From JAZKHE01 sp040385525 (lineage in GTDB: Bacteria > Bacteroidota > Bacteroidia > UBA4408), in the NCBI GenBank assembly GCA_040385525.1, contig JAZKHE010000011.1:186001-250000 (forward strand): 64,000 nt of DNA. The letters are read 5' to 3'. Below are positions 1 to 7,713 of the stretch, in pieces. How positions within the stretch are numbered: the first letter of the stretch is position 1; each line of letters starts with the position of its first letter. Both the position numbers and the translations under genes were made by a program. A model generated the notes under the pieces. It saw only the letters and a program-made list of their open reading frames with translations. It had not been told where the DNA came from and did no database searches.

Positions 1-1235
1 TTATAACTATTGAAAAAGCCATTGAAATTGCCTTAGAAAATAATTTTTCTATAAAAATGGCAAAAAACAATTATTACATTTCGCAAAATAATAATTCACT
101 TGGTAATGCAGGTTTTTTGCCCGATGTAGCTTTAAATGTAGCGCAAAGTAATTCTGTAATAAACACTAAGCAAACGTTTGTTGATGGTAGAATTTTGGAT
201 AGAGATGGCGCAAAATCGAATAGTTTAAATGCTGGTATTGGTTTAAGTTGGACTATTTTTGATGGCATGAAAATGTTTACTACCGCCGATAAATTAAAAG
301 AATTAGAGAAAAAAGGCGACTTGCAAGTAAAGCAAGAAGTGTTGAATGTAGTTTCTGAAGTAATTCTTAATTACAATTTAATTGTGGCTTCGCAGCAGCA
401 AATTAAAGTGTTACAGCAGTCTATTTTGTTAAGTAATGAACGATTAAAATTAGCTGAAGATAAATTAACAGTTGGCACTGGAAGTAAATACGATTTATTA
501 CAAGCTAAATTTGATAAAAATGCTGACGAATCGAAAGTTTTGCAACAAAGCACACAACTTTCTTCCGTTTGGAATCAGTTTAAAATTACATTGGGAGTTA
601 AATCAGATTCAGTTTATATTATAACAGATACTTTGATTACGCTTAAAACAATAGATTTTAATACAATTAAAAAGAAATTTGACGAAGAAAATTTACTATT
701 ACAGCAAAGTGAAATTGATAAAAAAGTGGCTGCTTTAGAAAAAAAAGAAGTTATGAGTGCTCGCTTACCAAGTATTTCGTTAAATGGAGGTTACAATTTT
801 TTACAATCAACATCGCAAGCAGGATTTTTAGCAGCCAATCAAAACTTAGGTTTTAATTATGGAGCCAGTTTAACTTATCCACTTTTTGATGGATTTAATT
901 TAAACCGTAAAATTCAAAATGCAGAATTACTATCTAAAAACTACGAGTTGGCTAATGATTATGCACGTTTGCAACTAAATAATTATTTTGTGCAATTGTA
1001 TACAAATTACACAACAAGTTTAAATCAGGTAAAACTAGAAGAAAGTAATGCTTTAGATGCTAAAGAAATTTTGGATTTGGCTGCTGAAAAATATAAAAAT
1101 GGCTTATTGTCAACTATAGAATTTAGAGATGCTCAACTTAATTTTTTAAGTGCTAACGATAGATTAATTAGCGCTAAAATGCAAGCAAAGCAATTAGAAG
1201 TAGAACTACTTAAAATGAGTAATAGTTTGCCTTAA
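1..1235 (+). CDS. TolC-family outer-membrane efflux protein, 5'-truncated by window edge
   Basis: This is the C-terminal majority of a TolC/OprM-type outer-membrane channel, the exit duct of tripartite RND or ABC exporters. The frame is open from base 3 and already reads like the usual family N-terminus (TIEKAIEIALENNFSIKMAKN). The ATG at 57 is therefore internal and the true start with its signal peptide lies upstream of the window. Two OEP repeats are visible, each with a long helical stretch rich in Q, L, K and E. Each is preceded by the aromatic beta-strand pattern LSWTIFDG or LTYPLFDG, which is typical of family members. The pump partners are not in the window, so the substrate cannot be named. 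The gene converges on the Cys/Met-rich gene at 1345-1773 across a bidirectional terminator. Confidence 0.88.
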   Translation, partial: ITIEKAIEIALENNFSIKMAKNNYYISQNNNSLGNAGFLPDVALNVAQSNSVINTKQTFVDGRILDRDGAKSNSLNAGIGLSWTIFDGMKMFTTADKLKELEKKGDLQVKQEVLNVVSEVILNYNLIVASQQQIKVLQQSILLSNERLKLAEDKLTVGTGSKYDLLQAKFDKNADESKVLQQSTQLSSVWNQFKITLGVKSDSVYIITDTLITLKTIDFNTIKKKFDEENLLLQQSEIDKKVAALEKKEVMSARLPSISLNGGYNFLQSTSQAGFLAANQNLGFNYGASLTYPLFDGFNLNRKIQNAELLSKNYELANDYARLQLNNYFVQLYTNYTTSLNQVKLEESNALDAKEILDLAAEKYKNGLLSTIEFRDAQLNFLSANDRLISAKMQAKQLEVELLKMSNSLP

Positions 1236-1245
1236 ATTTTATATT

Positions 1246-1287
1246 TTTTACCGCAAAGAACGCAGAGATTTCGCAGAGGTTCGCTGA
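1246..1287. repeat. Interspersed 'accgcaaag-acgcagag' type intergenic repeat
   Basis: This short G/A-rich run (accgcaaagaacgcagag and onward) sits just after the TolC stop codon, between two convergent genes. A related but diverged copy (accacggagacatagagag) lies at 45099-45134, again at a convergent junction. Repeats of this wording are common between genes in Bacteroidota. No function is visible. Confidence 0.45.
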
Positions 1288-1300
1288 GTTATTGTTCAAT

Positions 1301-1331
1301 AAAAAAATCCGCAATTCTGCGGATTTTTTTT
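1301..1331. terminator. Bidirectional intrinsic terminator
   Basis: A perfect 13-bp stem pairs 1301-1313 with 1318-1330 around the loop ATTC. The core is TCCGCA/TGCGGA, flanked by seven A on the left and seven or more T on the right. It can therefore end transcription in both directions, for the TolC gene on plus and the Cys/Met-rich gene on minus. Confidence 0.88.
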
Positions 1332-1344
1332 CTGTAATAAGGTG

Positions 1345-1773
1345 TTATTTCTTTTTTACAACTGAATCTTTTTCAATTACAATTACTTTAGTCGTTTCTT
1401 CGTTAGATTCGCATTCGCTCATATCTTCGCAGCCAGCCATACCTTCGCAAGAACTTCCATCTTTGCACATCATCATGTGTGGATTACCGCCCATTTTTGA
1501 ACAACTTCCACCCGGTGAGCACATCATCATTTCGTTACCGCAATTTTGATTTGGACCACAATTACCATTCATTGCGCCGTTTGATGAACAATGACTCATA
1601 CATAAAGTGCAGCATAAACTGCAAATCATCATAATTAAAGTAACAATAATAATAGCAACAGAACCATATGTAAACCACTTGCTTACTTGTTGTTTAGTTA
1701 CATACACTAATAAAAATAAAGCAGCAATTAAAACTAATAATTGGGCTGAAAAACAAAGAGAAAAACTACACAT
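1345..1773 (-). CDS. Cys/Met-rich two-helix membrane protein, candidate metal-binding protein
   Basis: I do not recognise this 142-residue protein as a named family. Two hydrophobic segments (about residues 8-24 and 36-56) suggest a membrane hairpin. They are followed by a hydrophilic tail holding most of the 15 Cys and 14 Met of the whole protein. The tail carries CSLCC and SHCSS near the membrane, then runs such as NEMMMCSP and HMMMCKDG, and ends with a charged Lys-rich stretch. Spaced thioether and thiol ligands of this kind are typical of Cu(I) or other soft-metal binding, but that is an inference from composition. It converges on a TolC-family gene, which would fit a metal-export neighbourhood but does not prove one. 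Coding potential is supported by the clear membrane topology and the shared terminator. Confidence 0.7.
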   Translation of the reverse strand: MCSFSLCFSAQLLVLIAALFLLVYVTKQQVSKWFTYGSVAIIIVTLIMMICSLCCTLCMSHCSSNGAMNGNCGPNQNCGNEMMMCSPGGSCSKMGGNPHMMMCKDGSSCEGMAGCEDMSECESNEETTKVIVIEKDSVVKKK

Positions 1774-1872
1774 GATTTTAAAATTTAGAAGGTGAATTGA
1801 TTGTAATTATAATTAAATGTAAGAAATAATTTTAAACCGTGAAAACACAAAACAATGAAACTTCAATTATTT

Positions 1873-1897
1873 AGATGCTTCGTTCCTCAGCAGGACA
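1873..1897 (-). repeat. Solitary half of the GTCATTCTGAGGAACGAAG repeat family
   Basis: On the minus strand this reads tgtcctgctgaggaacgaag, a variant of the inner repeat arm at 41768-41791 (gtcattctgaggaacgaaga). It lies in the 202-base gap between the minus-strand genes ending at 1976 and starting at 1773. Only one arm is present here, so it looks like a decayed or half copy. Nothing else was recognised in this gap. Confidence 0.5.
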
Positions 1898-1975
1898 AGC
1901 TATGTAAATAATTTTCAATTTTATCTTGTTTCTTAAATCTTACTTCTTGAATCTGTCAATCTGCTAATATTCAAA

Positions 1976-3133
1976 CTACTTCCCAGCATATTGTTGAACA
2001 TCTTTATCGGTTATTTCTTTTCCACAAAGTATAATTAGGCGTTCTATTACGTTTTTAAATTCGCGTATGTTTCCTGTCCAATTGATTTTTTTGAGTTCGC
2101 TAATGGCTTGTTTAGTAAACGATTTTAGCGGCATGCCATGTTCGTCGCACAATAAGTTTAAAAAATGATTGGCTAATAATTCCACATCTTCTTTTCTGTC
2201 GTTAAGGCTAGGAACATGAATTAAAATAACGCCTAAACGGTGGTATAAATCTTCTCTAAAATTTCCTTTTTCAATTTCAGATTTTAAGTCTTTGTTGGTT
2301 GCGGCAAGCACACGCACATTTACTTTTATTTCTTTTTCGCCTCCAACACGCGTAATTTTATTTTCTTGTAATGCTCGCAAAACCTTTGCTTGAGCGGATA
2401 AGCTCATGTCGCCAATTTCATCTAAAAAAAGTGTTCCGCCTTCAGCCATTTCAAATTTACCCTTTCGGGTGGCTACTGCAGAAGTAAATGCGCCTTTTTC
2501 GTGACCAAACAATTCGCTTTCAATTAACTCAGGGGGAATAGCAGCGCAGTTTACTTCAATTAGCGGAGCGTTATTTCTGTTGCTTTTTTCGTGCAACCAA
2601 CGCGCTACAAGTTCTTTTCCTGTTCCGTTTCCGCCAGTAATTAAAACACGCGCATCTGTAGGAGCAACCTTTTCAATCATCTCCTGCACTTTTTTTATTC
2701 CTTCCGATTCTCCAATCATATCAAACGTTTTGGAGATTTTCTTTTTTAATACTTTGGTTTCTTTTACTAACGTATTTTTATCTAAAGCATTACGAACAGT
2801 AACCAGTAAACGATTTAAATCTAATGGCTTTTGAATAAAATCGAATGCACCTTTTTTTACTGCTTCTACAGCGGTTTCAATTGTGCCGTGCCCGCTAATC
2901 ATAACAATAGGTGTTTCTGGTGCTAATTCTTGTAATTTTTCAATTACTTCCATGCCATCAATTTTTGGCATTTTAATATCGCACAAAACTAAATCGTAAG
3001 CGTTTTTGGTAAGTTTTTCAATACCATCAGCACCATCAACAGCTTCTTCTACTTTGTATTTTTCGTATTCTAAAATATCTTTTAATGAGTTACGAATAGC
3101 TCGTTCATCATCTATAATTAAAATTTTCGACAT
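1976..3133 (-). CDS. Sigma-54-dependent response regulator without a DNA-binding domain
   Basis: This 385-residue NtrC-family regulator has an N-terminal receiver domain (residues 1-120, phospho-acceptor Asp52 in LVLCDIKMPK, conserved Lys in QKPLD). A sigma-54 AAA+ domain follows (Walker A GGNGTGKE about 167-174, Walker B TLFLDEIGD about 234-242). The loop that contacts sigma-54 reads GAFTSA (214-219) instead of the canonical GAFTGA. The protein ends soon after the conserved NIREFKNVIERL segment, so the C-terminal Fis-type helix-turn-helix is missing; most relatives are about 440-480 residues. It should activate RpoN promoters after phosphorylation, perhaps from solution as HTH-less activators such as FlgR do. 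It is the last gene of a four-gene operon, 13 bases after the Ppx-like gene. No cognate kinase lies beside it. Confidence 0.92.
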   Translation of the reverse strand: MSKILIIDDERAIRNSLKDILEYEKYKVEEAVDGADGIEKLTKNAYDLVLCDIKMPKIDGMEVIEKLQELAPETPIVMISGHGTIETAVEAVKKGAFDFIQKPLDLNRLLVTVRNALDKNTLVKETKVLKKKISKTFDMIGESEGIKKVQEMIEKVAPTDARVLITGGNGTGKELVARWLHEKSNRNNAPLIEVNCAAIPPELIESELFGHEKGAFTSAVATRKGKFEMAEGGTLFLDEIGDMSLSAQAKVLRALQENKITRVGGEKEIKVNVRVLAATNKDLKSEIEKGNFREDLYHRLGVILIHVPSLNDRKEDVELLANHFLNLLCDEHGMPLKSFTKQAISELKKINWTGNIREFKNVIERLIILCGKEITDKDVQQYAGK

Positions 3134-3146
3134 CTTTTTTAATTTA

Positions 3147-4076
3147 TTATTGATTCATTAATTCATGCAAAACGCCTTCTTTTAAAGCGTATGTAGAAAC
3201 TATAATTTTATTTAAATACAATTCGTCTAATATTAATTTAGTTAGAATGCTCGATATTACAATCATATCCACTCGCATTTCAACTAATCCAGGAATACAT
3301 AATCTTTCTTCTCTATTTGATTTTATTATTTGGCTAAATAGCTCTTCAAAATCAGTGATTTCTAATTTAAAATTTTTAATTTCTTTTAAATTAATTTTTT
3401 GATTGTGTTTGGCGCAAACCATTTCTGTAAAACTGTCAAACGAGCCCGAAGAACCTATTAAACAAGTAATTCGGTGTCGTTTGGCTATTTGCCAAAGTTC
3501 TTGCAAATGATTTAATAAATGTGTTTTAAGATTTAAAATTTCATCTTTTGTAATAGGTTCAGAAGGTTTAAATTTTTCGAGTAAACGCGCAGCGCCTAAA
3601 TCAAAACTTTTTTTCCATACTATACCTTGTTGCGAGCACAAAATAAATTCTGTACTTCCACCACCAATATCCATTATTAATGCATATTCATCATCAACTT
3701 CTACAGCTAATTTAACGCCTTTGTAAATTAGTTCTGCTTCTCTGTTTCCGTTTATTACGTTTATTGTAATTCCTGTTTCTGCTAAAGCTTTGGTAACAAA
3801 ATCTTTACCATTTTGTGCGCTTCTTATAGCTGATGTAGCGAAGGCAGAGATTTGTTCAATACCTAATTCTTCAATCTTTTTTTTGTAAGTTCTTAAAGCA
3901 TTTATTCCACGCTCAAACGGAATAGGTTCTATAACTCCTTTATTTATACCACCTTCACCTAATTTAACAGGAATTTTTTCGCTGTATATTAATTTGAATT
4001 CTTTATTGTTTACTTTTTCAGCAACCAACAAATTAAAGGTATTTGTGCCTAAATCTATTATGGCGAATTTTTCCAT
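3147..4076 (-). CDS. Ppx/GppA-family phosphatase (exopolyphosphatase or pppGpp phosphohydrolase)
   Basis: This 309-residue protein belongs to the sugar-kinase/actin-fold Ppx/GppA family, which hydrolyses inorganic polyphosphate or the 5'-phosphate of pppGpp. It shows the phosphate-1 motif IIDLGTNTFNLLV at residues 5-17, the ATSAIRSAQN stretch and the phosphate-2 motif IMDIGGGSTEFI. Its length matches the short two-domain form without the C-terminal HD-like extension of E. coli Ppx. I chose the ATG at 4076 because the family begins at this point. A longer frame from 4133 would run 56 bases into the upstream permease gene and add unrelated residues. Translation therefore starts one base after the permease stop, which suggests translational coupling. 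Which substrate it prefers cannot be read from the sequence. Confidence 0.9.
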   Translation of the reverse strand: MEKFAIIDLGTNTFNLLVAEKVNNKEFKLIYSEKIPVKLGEGGINKGVIEPIPFERGINALRTYKKKIEELGIEQISAFATSAIRSAQNGKDFVTKALAETGITINVINGNREAELIYKGVKLAVEVDDEYALIMDIGGGSTEFILCSQQGIVWKKSFDLGAARLLEKFKPSEPITKDEILNLKTHLLNHLQELWQIAKRHRITCLIGSSGSFDSFTEMVCAKHNQKINLKEIKNFKLEITDFEELFSQIIKSNREERLCIPGLVEMRVDMIVISSILTKLILDELYLNKIIVSTYALKEGVLHELMNQ

Positions 4077-4077
4077 A

Positions 4078-5406
4078 TTATGCTTTATAAAATATCCATT
4101 TCCATAACTCTTTGTAGCTTGGTTTTTTGCCATACATCAAAATTCCTACGCGGTAAATTTTTGCAGCTAACCATGTTGTAAAAATAAATCCTACAACCAA
4201 TAAACCCATTGATAATGCTATTTCCCAAATAGGTACACCAAACGGAATACGCACCATCATTACGATAGGAGAAGTGAGTGGAAACATCGAAAACCAAAAA
4301 GCCATTTTACTTTCTGGATTGGTAATTATAACTTGTGCTACAATAAATGCTAACACCAGCGGAATGGTGATGGGAACCATAAATTGTTGTGTGTCTGCTT
4401 CCGAATCTACTGCTGCGCCAATGGCTGCAAACAAGGCTCCGTAAAGTAAATAACCACCAATAAAATAGATTAAAAACGAAAAAATCATCACCGGTAAATT
4501 AATACTATCTACCATTTCGTACATTTCTTTTACAGCATCTGGTGTTTTTTTAATAATCTCTTGTTGCGCATTAATAGGCATGTTACTACTAAATGTTTGT
4601 TCTTTTTTTATCTCAGCGCTATCGTACATTTTTTGTGCAACAAAGCTGGTGCTGATAGAAGTTAAACCTGTAGTTAAAATAATCCACAAAATAAATTGAG
4701 TTAAGCCAACTAAAGCTATACCCATTATTTTGCCCATCATTAACTGAAAAGGAGTAACCGATGTTATAATTACCTCAATAATTCTACTTGTTTTTTCTTC
4801 TATTACACCGCGCATAACCATGGCGCCATACATAAAAATAAAGATGTAAATTAAAAATCCCGCAACAAAGCCTAATATAATGCTAACTTCGGTGTAGCTT
4901 TTTTTCTGGTCGCCCGACTCTTCAATTTTAGCGGTTTGCACCGCAATGGTTACTTTTGTTTTATCGAGTGTTTCTTTGTCTATGCCCGATTTTAATAGTT
5001 TCCAGTTCTCTATTTTGGTTTCAATAGAGTTTTTAATGTATTCTTGCGTATTGAGTCCGGGTTGTTTTTTATACAAAATTTGTATAGCATTTGCCGATAC
5101 AATATTTACAGGAATGTATAAAATAATGTTGTGCTCTGTTTTGTAAAACTCTTTTTTGGCTAGCTCTAAACTTTGTTTAGAAAACTCAAACTCAATGTTT
5201 TTGTAATTTTTCAATTCATCTTCAAACACAGTAGTTTCGTCTATCACCAAAACTTTTTGTTTTTCTTCGGGCATCGATTCTAACCAAATGCGTGCTACAA
5301 TTATGCCTGCCATTAGTAACGGACCAAGAATTGTCATTACCAAAAACGACTTTTTCTTAACACGACTTAAATATTCTCTTCTTACAATTAATCCTATTTT
5401 ACTCAT
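4078..5406 (-). CDS. ABC-2 type exporter permease (NatB-like)
   Basis: This 442-residue integral membrane protein has the ABC-2/NatB layout. One N-terminal helix (about residues 22-40) is followed by a large extracytoplasmic domain of roughly 135 residues, then a block of about six hydrophobic helices to the C-terminus. The conserved cytoplasmic stretch RGVIEEKTSRIIEVIITS, which couples to the ATPase, lies after the second helix. It pairs with the ATPase gene two bases upstream. In characterised relatives (Bacillus NatAB) the pair exports Na+; the cargo here is unknown. It is the second gene of the 6359-to-1976 operon, and its start ATG at 5406 fits the tight spacing. Confidence 0.92.
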   Translation of the reverse strand: MSKIGLIVRREYLSRVKKKSFLVMTILGPLLMAGIIVARIWLESMPEEKQKVLVIDETTVFEDELKNYKNIEFEFSKQSLELAKKEFYKTEHNIILYIPVNIVSANAIQILYKKQPGLNTQEYIKNSIETKIENWKLLKSGIDKETLDKTKVTIAVQTAKIEESGDQKKSYTEVSIILGFVAGFLIYIFIFMYGAMVMRGVIEEKTSRIIEVIITSVTPFQLMMGKIMGIALVGLTQFILWIILTTGLTSISTSFVAQKMYDSAEIKKEQTFSSNMPINAQQEIIKKTPDAVKEMYEMVDSINLPVMIFSFLIYFIGGYLLYGALFAAIGAAVDSEADTQQFMVPITIPLVLAFIVAQVIITNPESKMAFWFSMFPLTSPIVMMVRIPFGVPIWEIALSMGLLVVGFIFTTWLAAKIYRVGILMYGKKPSYKELWKWIFYKA

Positions 5407-5408
5407 AA

Positions 5409-6359
5409 CTATTCTGTAAAATTACTTTGTGTACCTACCGTTTCTTTTTGGTTTACCTGCTGAATAAAAATATCATTCATAGATGGAATTACTTCGCTAA
5501 ACGACAATAACTCACAGTGCGGTAAAATACCTTGCAAAACCATATTGGGTGTGTGATTAGCTGCTAGTTTTAGTGTAACGTGATGTATATCGTCATCGGT
5601 TTGTTTCGAAATTAATTCTGCGCTAGTCCACAAAGCGTTAGTAAACGCAATTAAATTTCCTTTAAAAGTAAAGTTGTAGGTGTTTGTTTTAAATTGTTTT
5701 CTAATGTCTTTTACAGAACCACTTAAAATGTTTTTGGAATTATTAATCAACGTAATATGATCGCACAACTCTTCTACAGAACCCATGTTGTGGGTACTAA
5801 AAATAATGGTAGTTCCGTTTTTTTTAAGTTCTAAAATTTCTTGTTTTATTAAGTTGGCATTTATGGGGTCGAAACCGCTAAAAGGTTCATCTAAAATAAG
5901 TAATTCGGGTTGATGCAGCACGGTTACAATAAACTGCACTTTTTGCTGCATTCCTTTGCTTAATTCTTCTACTTTTTTATCCCACCACGCTTCAATTTCA
6001 AATTTAGCAAACCAATGTTTTAGGCGTTGTTGCGCATCTTTTTTACTTAAACCTTTTAATTGTGCTAAATACAATGCTTGCTCGCCTACAGCCATTTTTT
6101 TGTACAAACCGCGCTCTTCGGGTAAATAGCCAATGTGTGCCGAATGTTCTGCATGTAGTTTATCTCCTTTAAAAAAAAGTTCGCCAGAATCAGGCCCCGT
6201 TATTTGATTAATAATTCTTATTAAAGAAGTTTTACCGGCTCCGTTTGGCCCCAACAAGCCAAATATGCTTTGCTCTGGAACACTTATGTAAACCTCATTT
6301 AAGGCAACATGGCTGGCATAACTTTTTGAAACATTTTTGGCTTCAAATATAAACGACAT
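5409..6359 (-). CDS. ABC transporter ATP-binding protein (NatA-like)
   Basis: This 316-residue ATPase subunit has Walker A GPNGAGKT at residues 37-44, an ABC signature degenerated to LSKGM, Walker B LLILDEPFSGFDP and the switch-region motif STHNM. After the nucleotide-binding domain comes a C-terminal region of about 90 residues of the type found in NatA-like exporters (DUF4162). It energises the permease encoded two bases downstream. It is the first gene of a four-gene minus-strand operon that also holds a Ppx/GppA phosphatase and a sigma-54 activator. The dnaJ terminator at 6421-6442 separates the operon from dnaJ. No exact TAnnTTTG box was seen ahead of it. Confidence 0.93.
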   Translation of the reverse strand: MSFIFEAKNVSKSYASHVALNEVYISVPEQSIFGLLGPNGAGKTSLIRIINQITGPDSGELFFKGDKLHAEHSAHIGYLPEERGLYKKMAVGEQALYLAQLKGLSKKDAQQRLKHWFAKFEIEAWWDKKVEELSKGMQQKVQFIVTVLHQPELLILDEPFSGFDPINANLIKQEILELKKNGTTIIFSTHNMGSVEELCDHITLINNSKNILSGSVKDIRKQFKTNTYNFTFKGNLIAFTNALWTSAELISKQTDDDIHHVTLKLAANHTPNMVLQGILPHCELLSFSEVIPSMNDIFIQQVNQKETVGTQSNFTE

Positions 6360-6420
6360 AATTTTTTTGCTTTGCTATAAATGTAATAAAGTTTAGCTAA
6401 AAACAACCGTTAAAAAAGCA

Positions 6421-6443
6421 AAAAACCTCCGTTGGGAGGTTTA
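6421..6443 (-). terminator. Intrinsic terminator of dnaJ
   Basis: An 8-bp perfect stem pairs 6423-6430 (AAACCTCC on plus) with 6435-6442 around the loop GTTG. On the minus strand a T-rich tract follows, reading on from 6425 toward 6410. It lies 23 bases beyond the dnaJ stop and before the next minus-strand operon. Confidence 0.85.
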
Positions 6444-6465
6444 GTTATTACAAAAATTAAATTAT

Positions 6466-7611
6466 TTATTCAAAATATTGTTTCATTCGCTCAAAAAACG
6501 ATTTGTCTTTTGTATTTGGGTTGGGTATAAAGTTATCTGATGTACGCAATTTTTCTAGCGTAGCAGTTTCTTCTTTACTTAGTTTTTGTGGAGTCCACAC
6601 TTGTATGTTCACCAGCAAGTCGCCACGTTGGTAGCCGTTTACATCGGGCAAACCTTTTCCTTTTAGGCGTAATACTTTTCCACTTTGTGTACCTGCATCT
6701 ATTTTAATTTTTGCTTTACCATCTACAGTTGGTATTTCTACCTGAGTGCCTAAAGCAGCATCAACAAAACTTATGTTTTTTTCGTAAAACAAATTGTTTC
6801 CGTCGCGTTTTAATTCTTCGTGTTCAATTTCTTCAATGGCAATTAATAAATCGCCAGGAATGCCTCCACGCGCAGCAGCATTGCCTTTTCCGCTCATAGA
6901 TAGTTGCATGCCTTCGGCAACACCAGCAGGTATGTTTATAGAAATTACTTCTTCTTCTCTAACAATACCATCGCCGTAACAACTTTTACATTTATCTTTT
7001 ATAATTTGTCCTTCGCCACCGCAAGCAGGGCAAGTTGTAGCCGTTTGCATTCTGCCCAAAATGGTGTTTACCACTTGTGTAACTTGTCCGCTACCTCTAC
7101 AAGTTCCGCACGATGAGTGTGCTGAGCCACCTTGTGCGCCACTGCCAGAACAGCTTTTGCACGATACAAATTTATTTACTTTTATTTTTTTCTCTACACC
7201 GTTCGCAATTTCCTGGAGCGTTAGTTTTACTTTTATACGTAAATTACTTCCTTTGTTCATACGTCTTCCGCCTCCGCGAGATGAGCCACCACCAAAGCCA
7301 CCGCCAAACACATCACCAAATTGGCTAAATATGTCTTCCATGTTCATGCCACCAAAGCCACCGCCTCCACCACCGCCAAAACCTGCGCTGTTACCAGCAT
7401 GTCCAAATTGATCGTAGCGTTGCTTTTTTTCGGGATTGCTTAAAACCTCGTATGCTTCGGCAGCTTCTTTAAATTTTTCTTCAGCTGCTTTATCGCCAGG
7501 GTTTTTATCTGGATGGTATTTTATAGCTAATTTACGGTAAGCTTTTTTAATCTCATCGGCAGCTGTACCCTTAGTTACACCTAATATTTCGTAAAAATCT
7601 CTTTTTGACAT
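6466..7611 (-). CDS. dnaJ: Chaperone protein DnaJ (Hsp40)
   Basis: This is a complete type I DnaJ of 381 residues, the co-chaperone that delivers unfolded clients to DnaK and stimulates its ATPase. The J domain (1-70) has the HPD motif at residues 33-35. A Gly/Phe-rich linker (about 75-120, with a run of six Gly) follows. Next come four zinc-binding repeats: CKSCSGSG, CGTCRGSG, CPACGGEG and CKSCYGDG. The C-terminal substrate-binding domains follow. It lies downstream of grpE on the same strand with a 102-base gap that contains a repeat, so the two are probably cotranscribed. dnaK is not in the window. Confidence 0.98.
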   Translation of the reverse strand: MSKRDFYEILGVTKGTAADEIKKAYRKLAIKYHPDKNPGDKAAEEKFKEAAEAYEVLSNPEKKQRYDQFGHAGNSAGFGGGGGGGFGGMNMEDIFSQFGDVFGGGFGGGSSRGGGRRMNKGSNLRIKVKLTLQEIANGVEKKIKVNKFVSCKSCSGSGAQGGSAHSSCGTCRGSGQVTQVVNTILGRMQTATTCPACGGEGQIIKDKCKSCYGDGIVREEEVISINIPAGVAEGMQLSMSGKGNAAARGGIPGDLLIAIEEIEHEELKRDGNNLFYEKNISFVDAALGTQVEIPTVDGKAKIKIDAGTQSGKVLRLKGKGLPDVNGYQRGDLLVNIQVWTPQKLSKEETATLEKLRTSDNFIPNPNTKDKSFFERMKQYFE

Positions 7612-7713
7612 TATTTTAATTTGAAAATTTGAAAATGTGCTAATTTTTATAACGCTTAGATGAGTTTTTTAATTTGCACATCAGCACATCAAAAAAATCA
7701 GCATATTAAAATA
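7612..7713. repeat. grpE-dnaJ spacer with imperfect inverted repeat
   Basis: This spacer holds an imperfect inverted pair: atgtgctaatt at 7635-7645 against aatttgcacat at 7671-7681, with two mismatches. A further copy of the word, cagcacatc, lies at 7682-7690. Similar words (gacaaattagcac) recur near 60896-60908. It looks like a member of a degenerate intergenic repeat family and could also form a hairpin in the grpE-dnaJ transcript. Confidence 0.4.

Noticed and set aside
1292..1549. Plus-strand 85-residue frame opposite the Cys/Met-rich gene
   Set aside because: It begins inside the terminator hairpin and is the mirror of a frame with clear membrane topology on the other strand.
6711..7411. 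Several plus-strand frames across dnaJ
   Set aside because: They are shadows of the Gly- and Cys-rich DnaJ codons, with Pro-rich low-complexity products and no start context.
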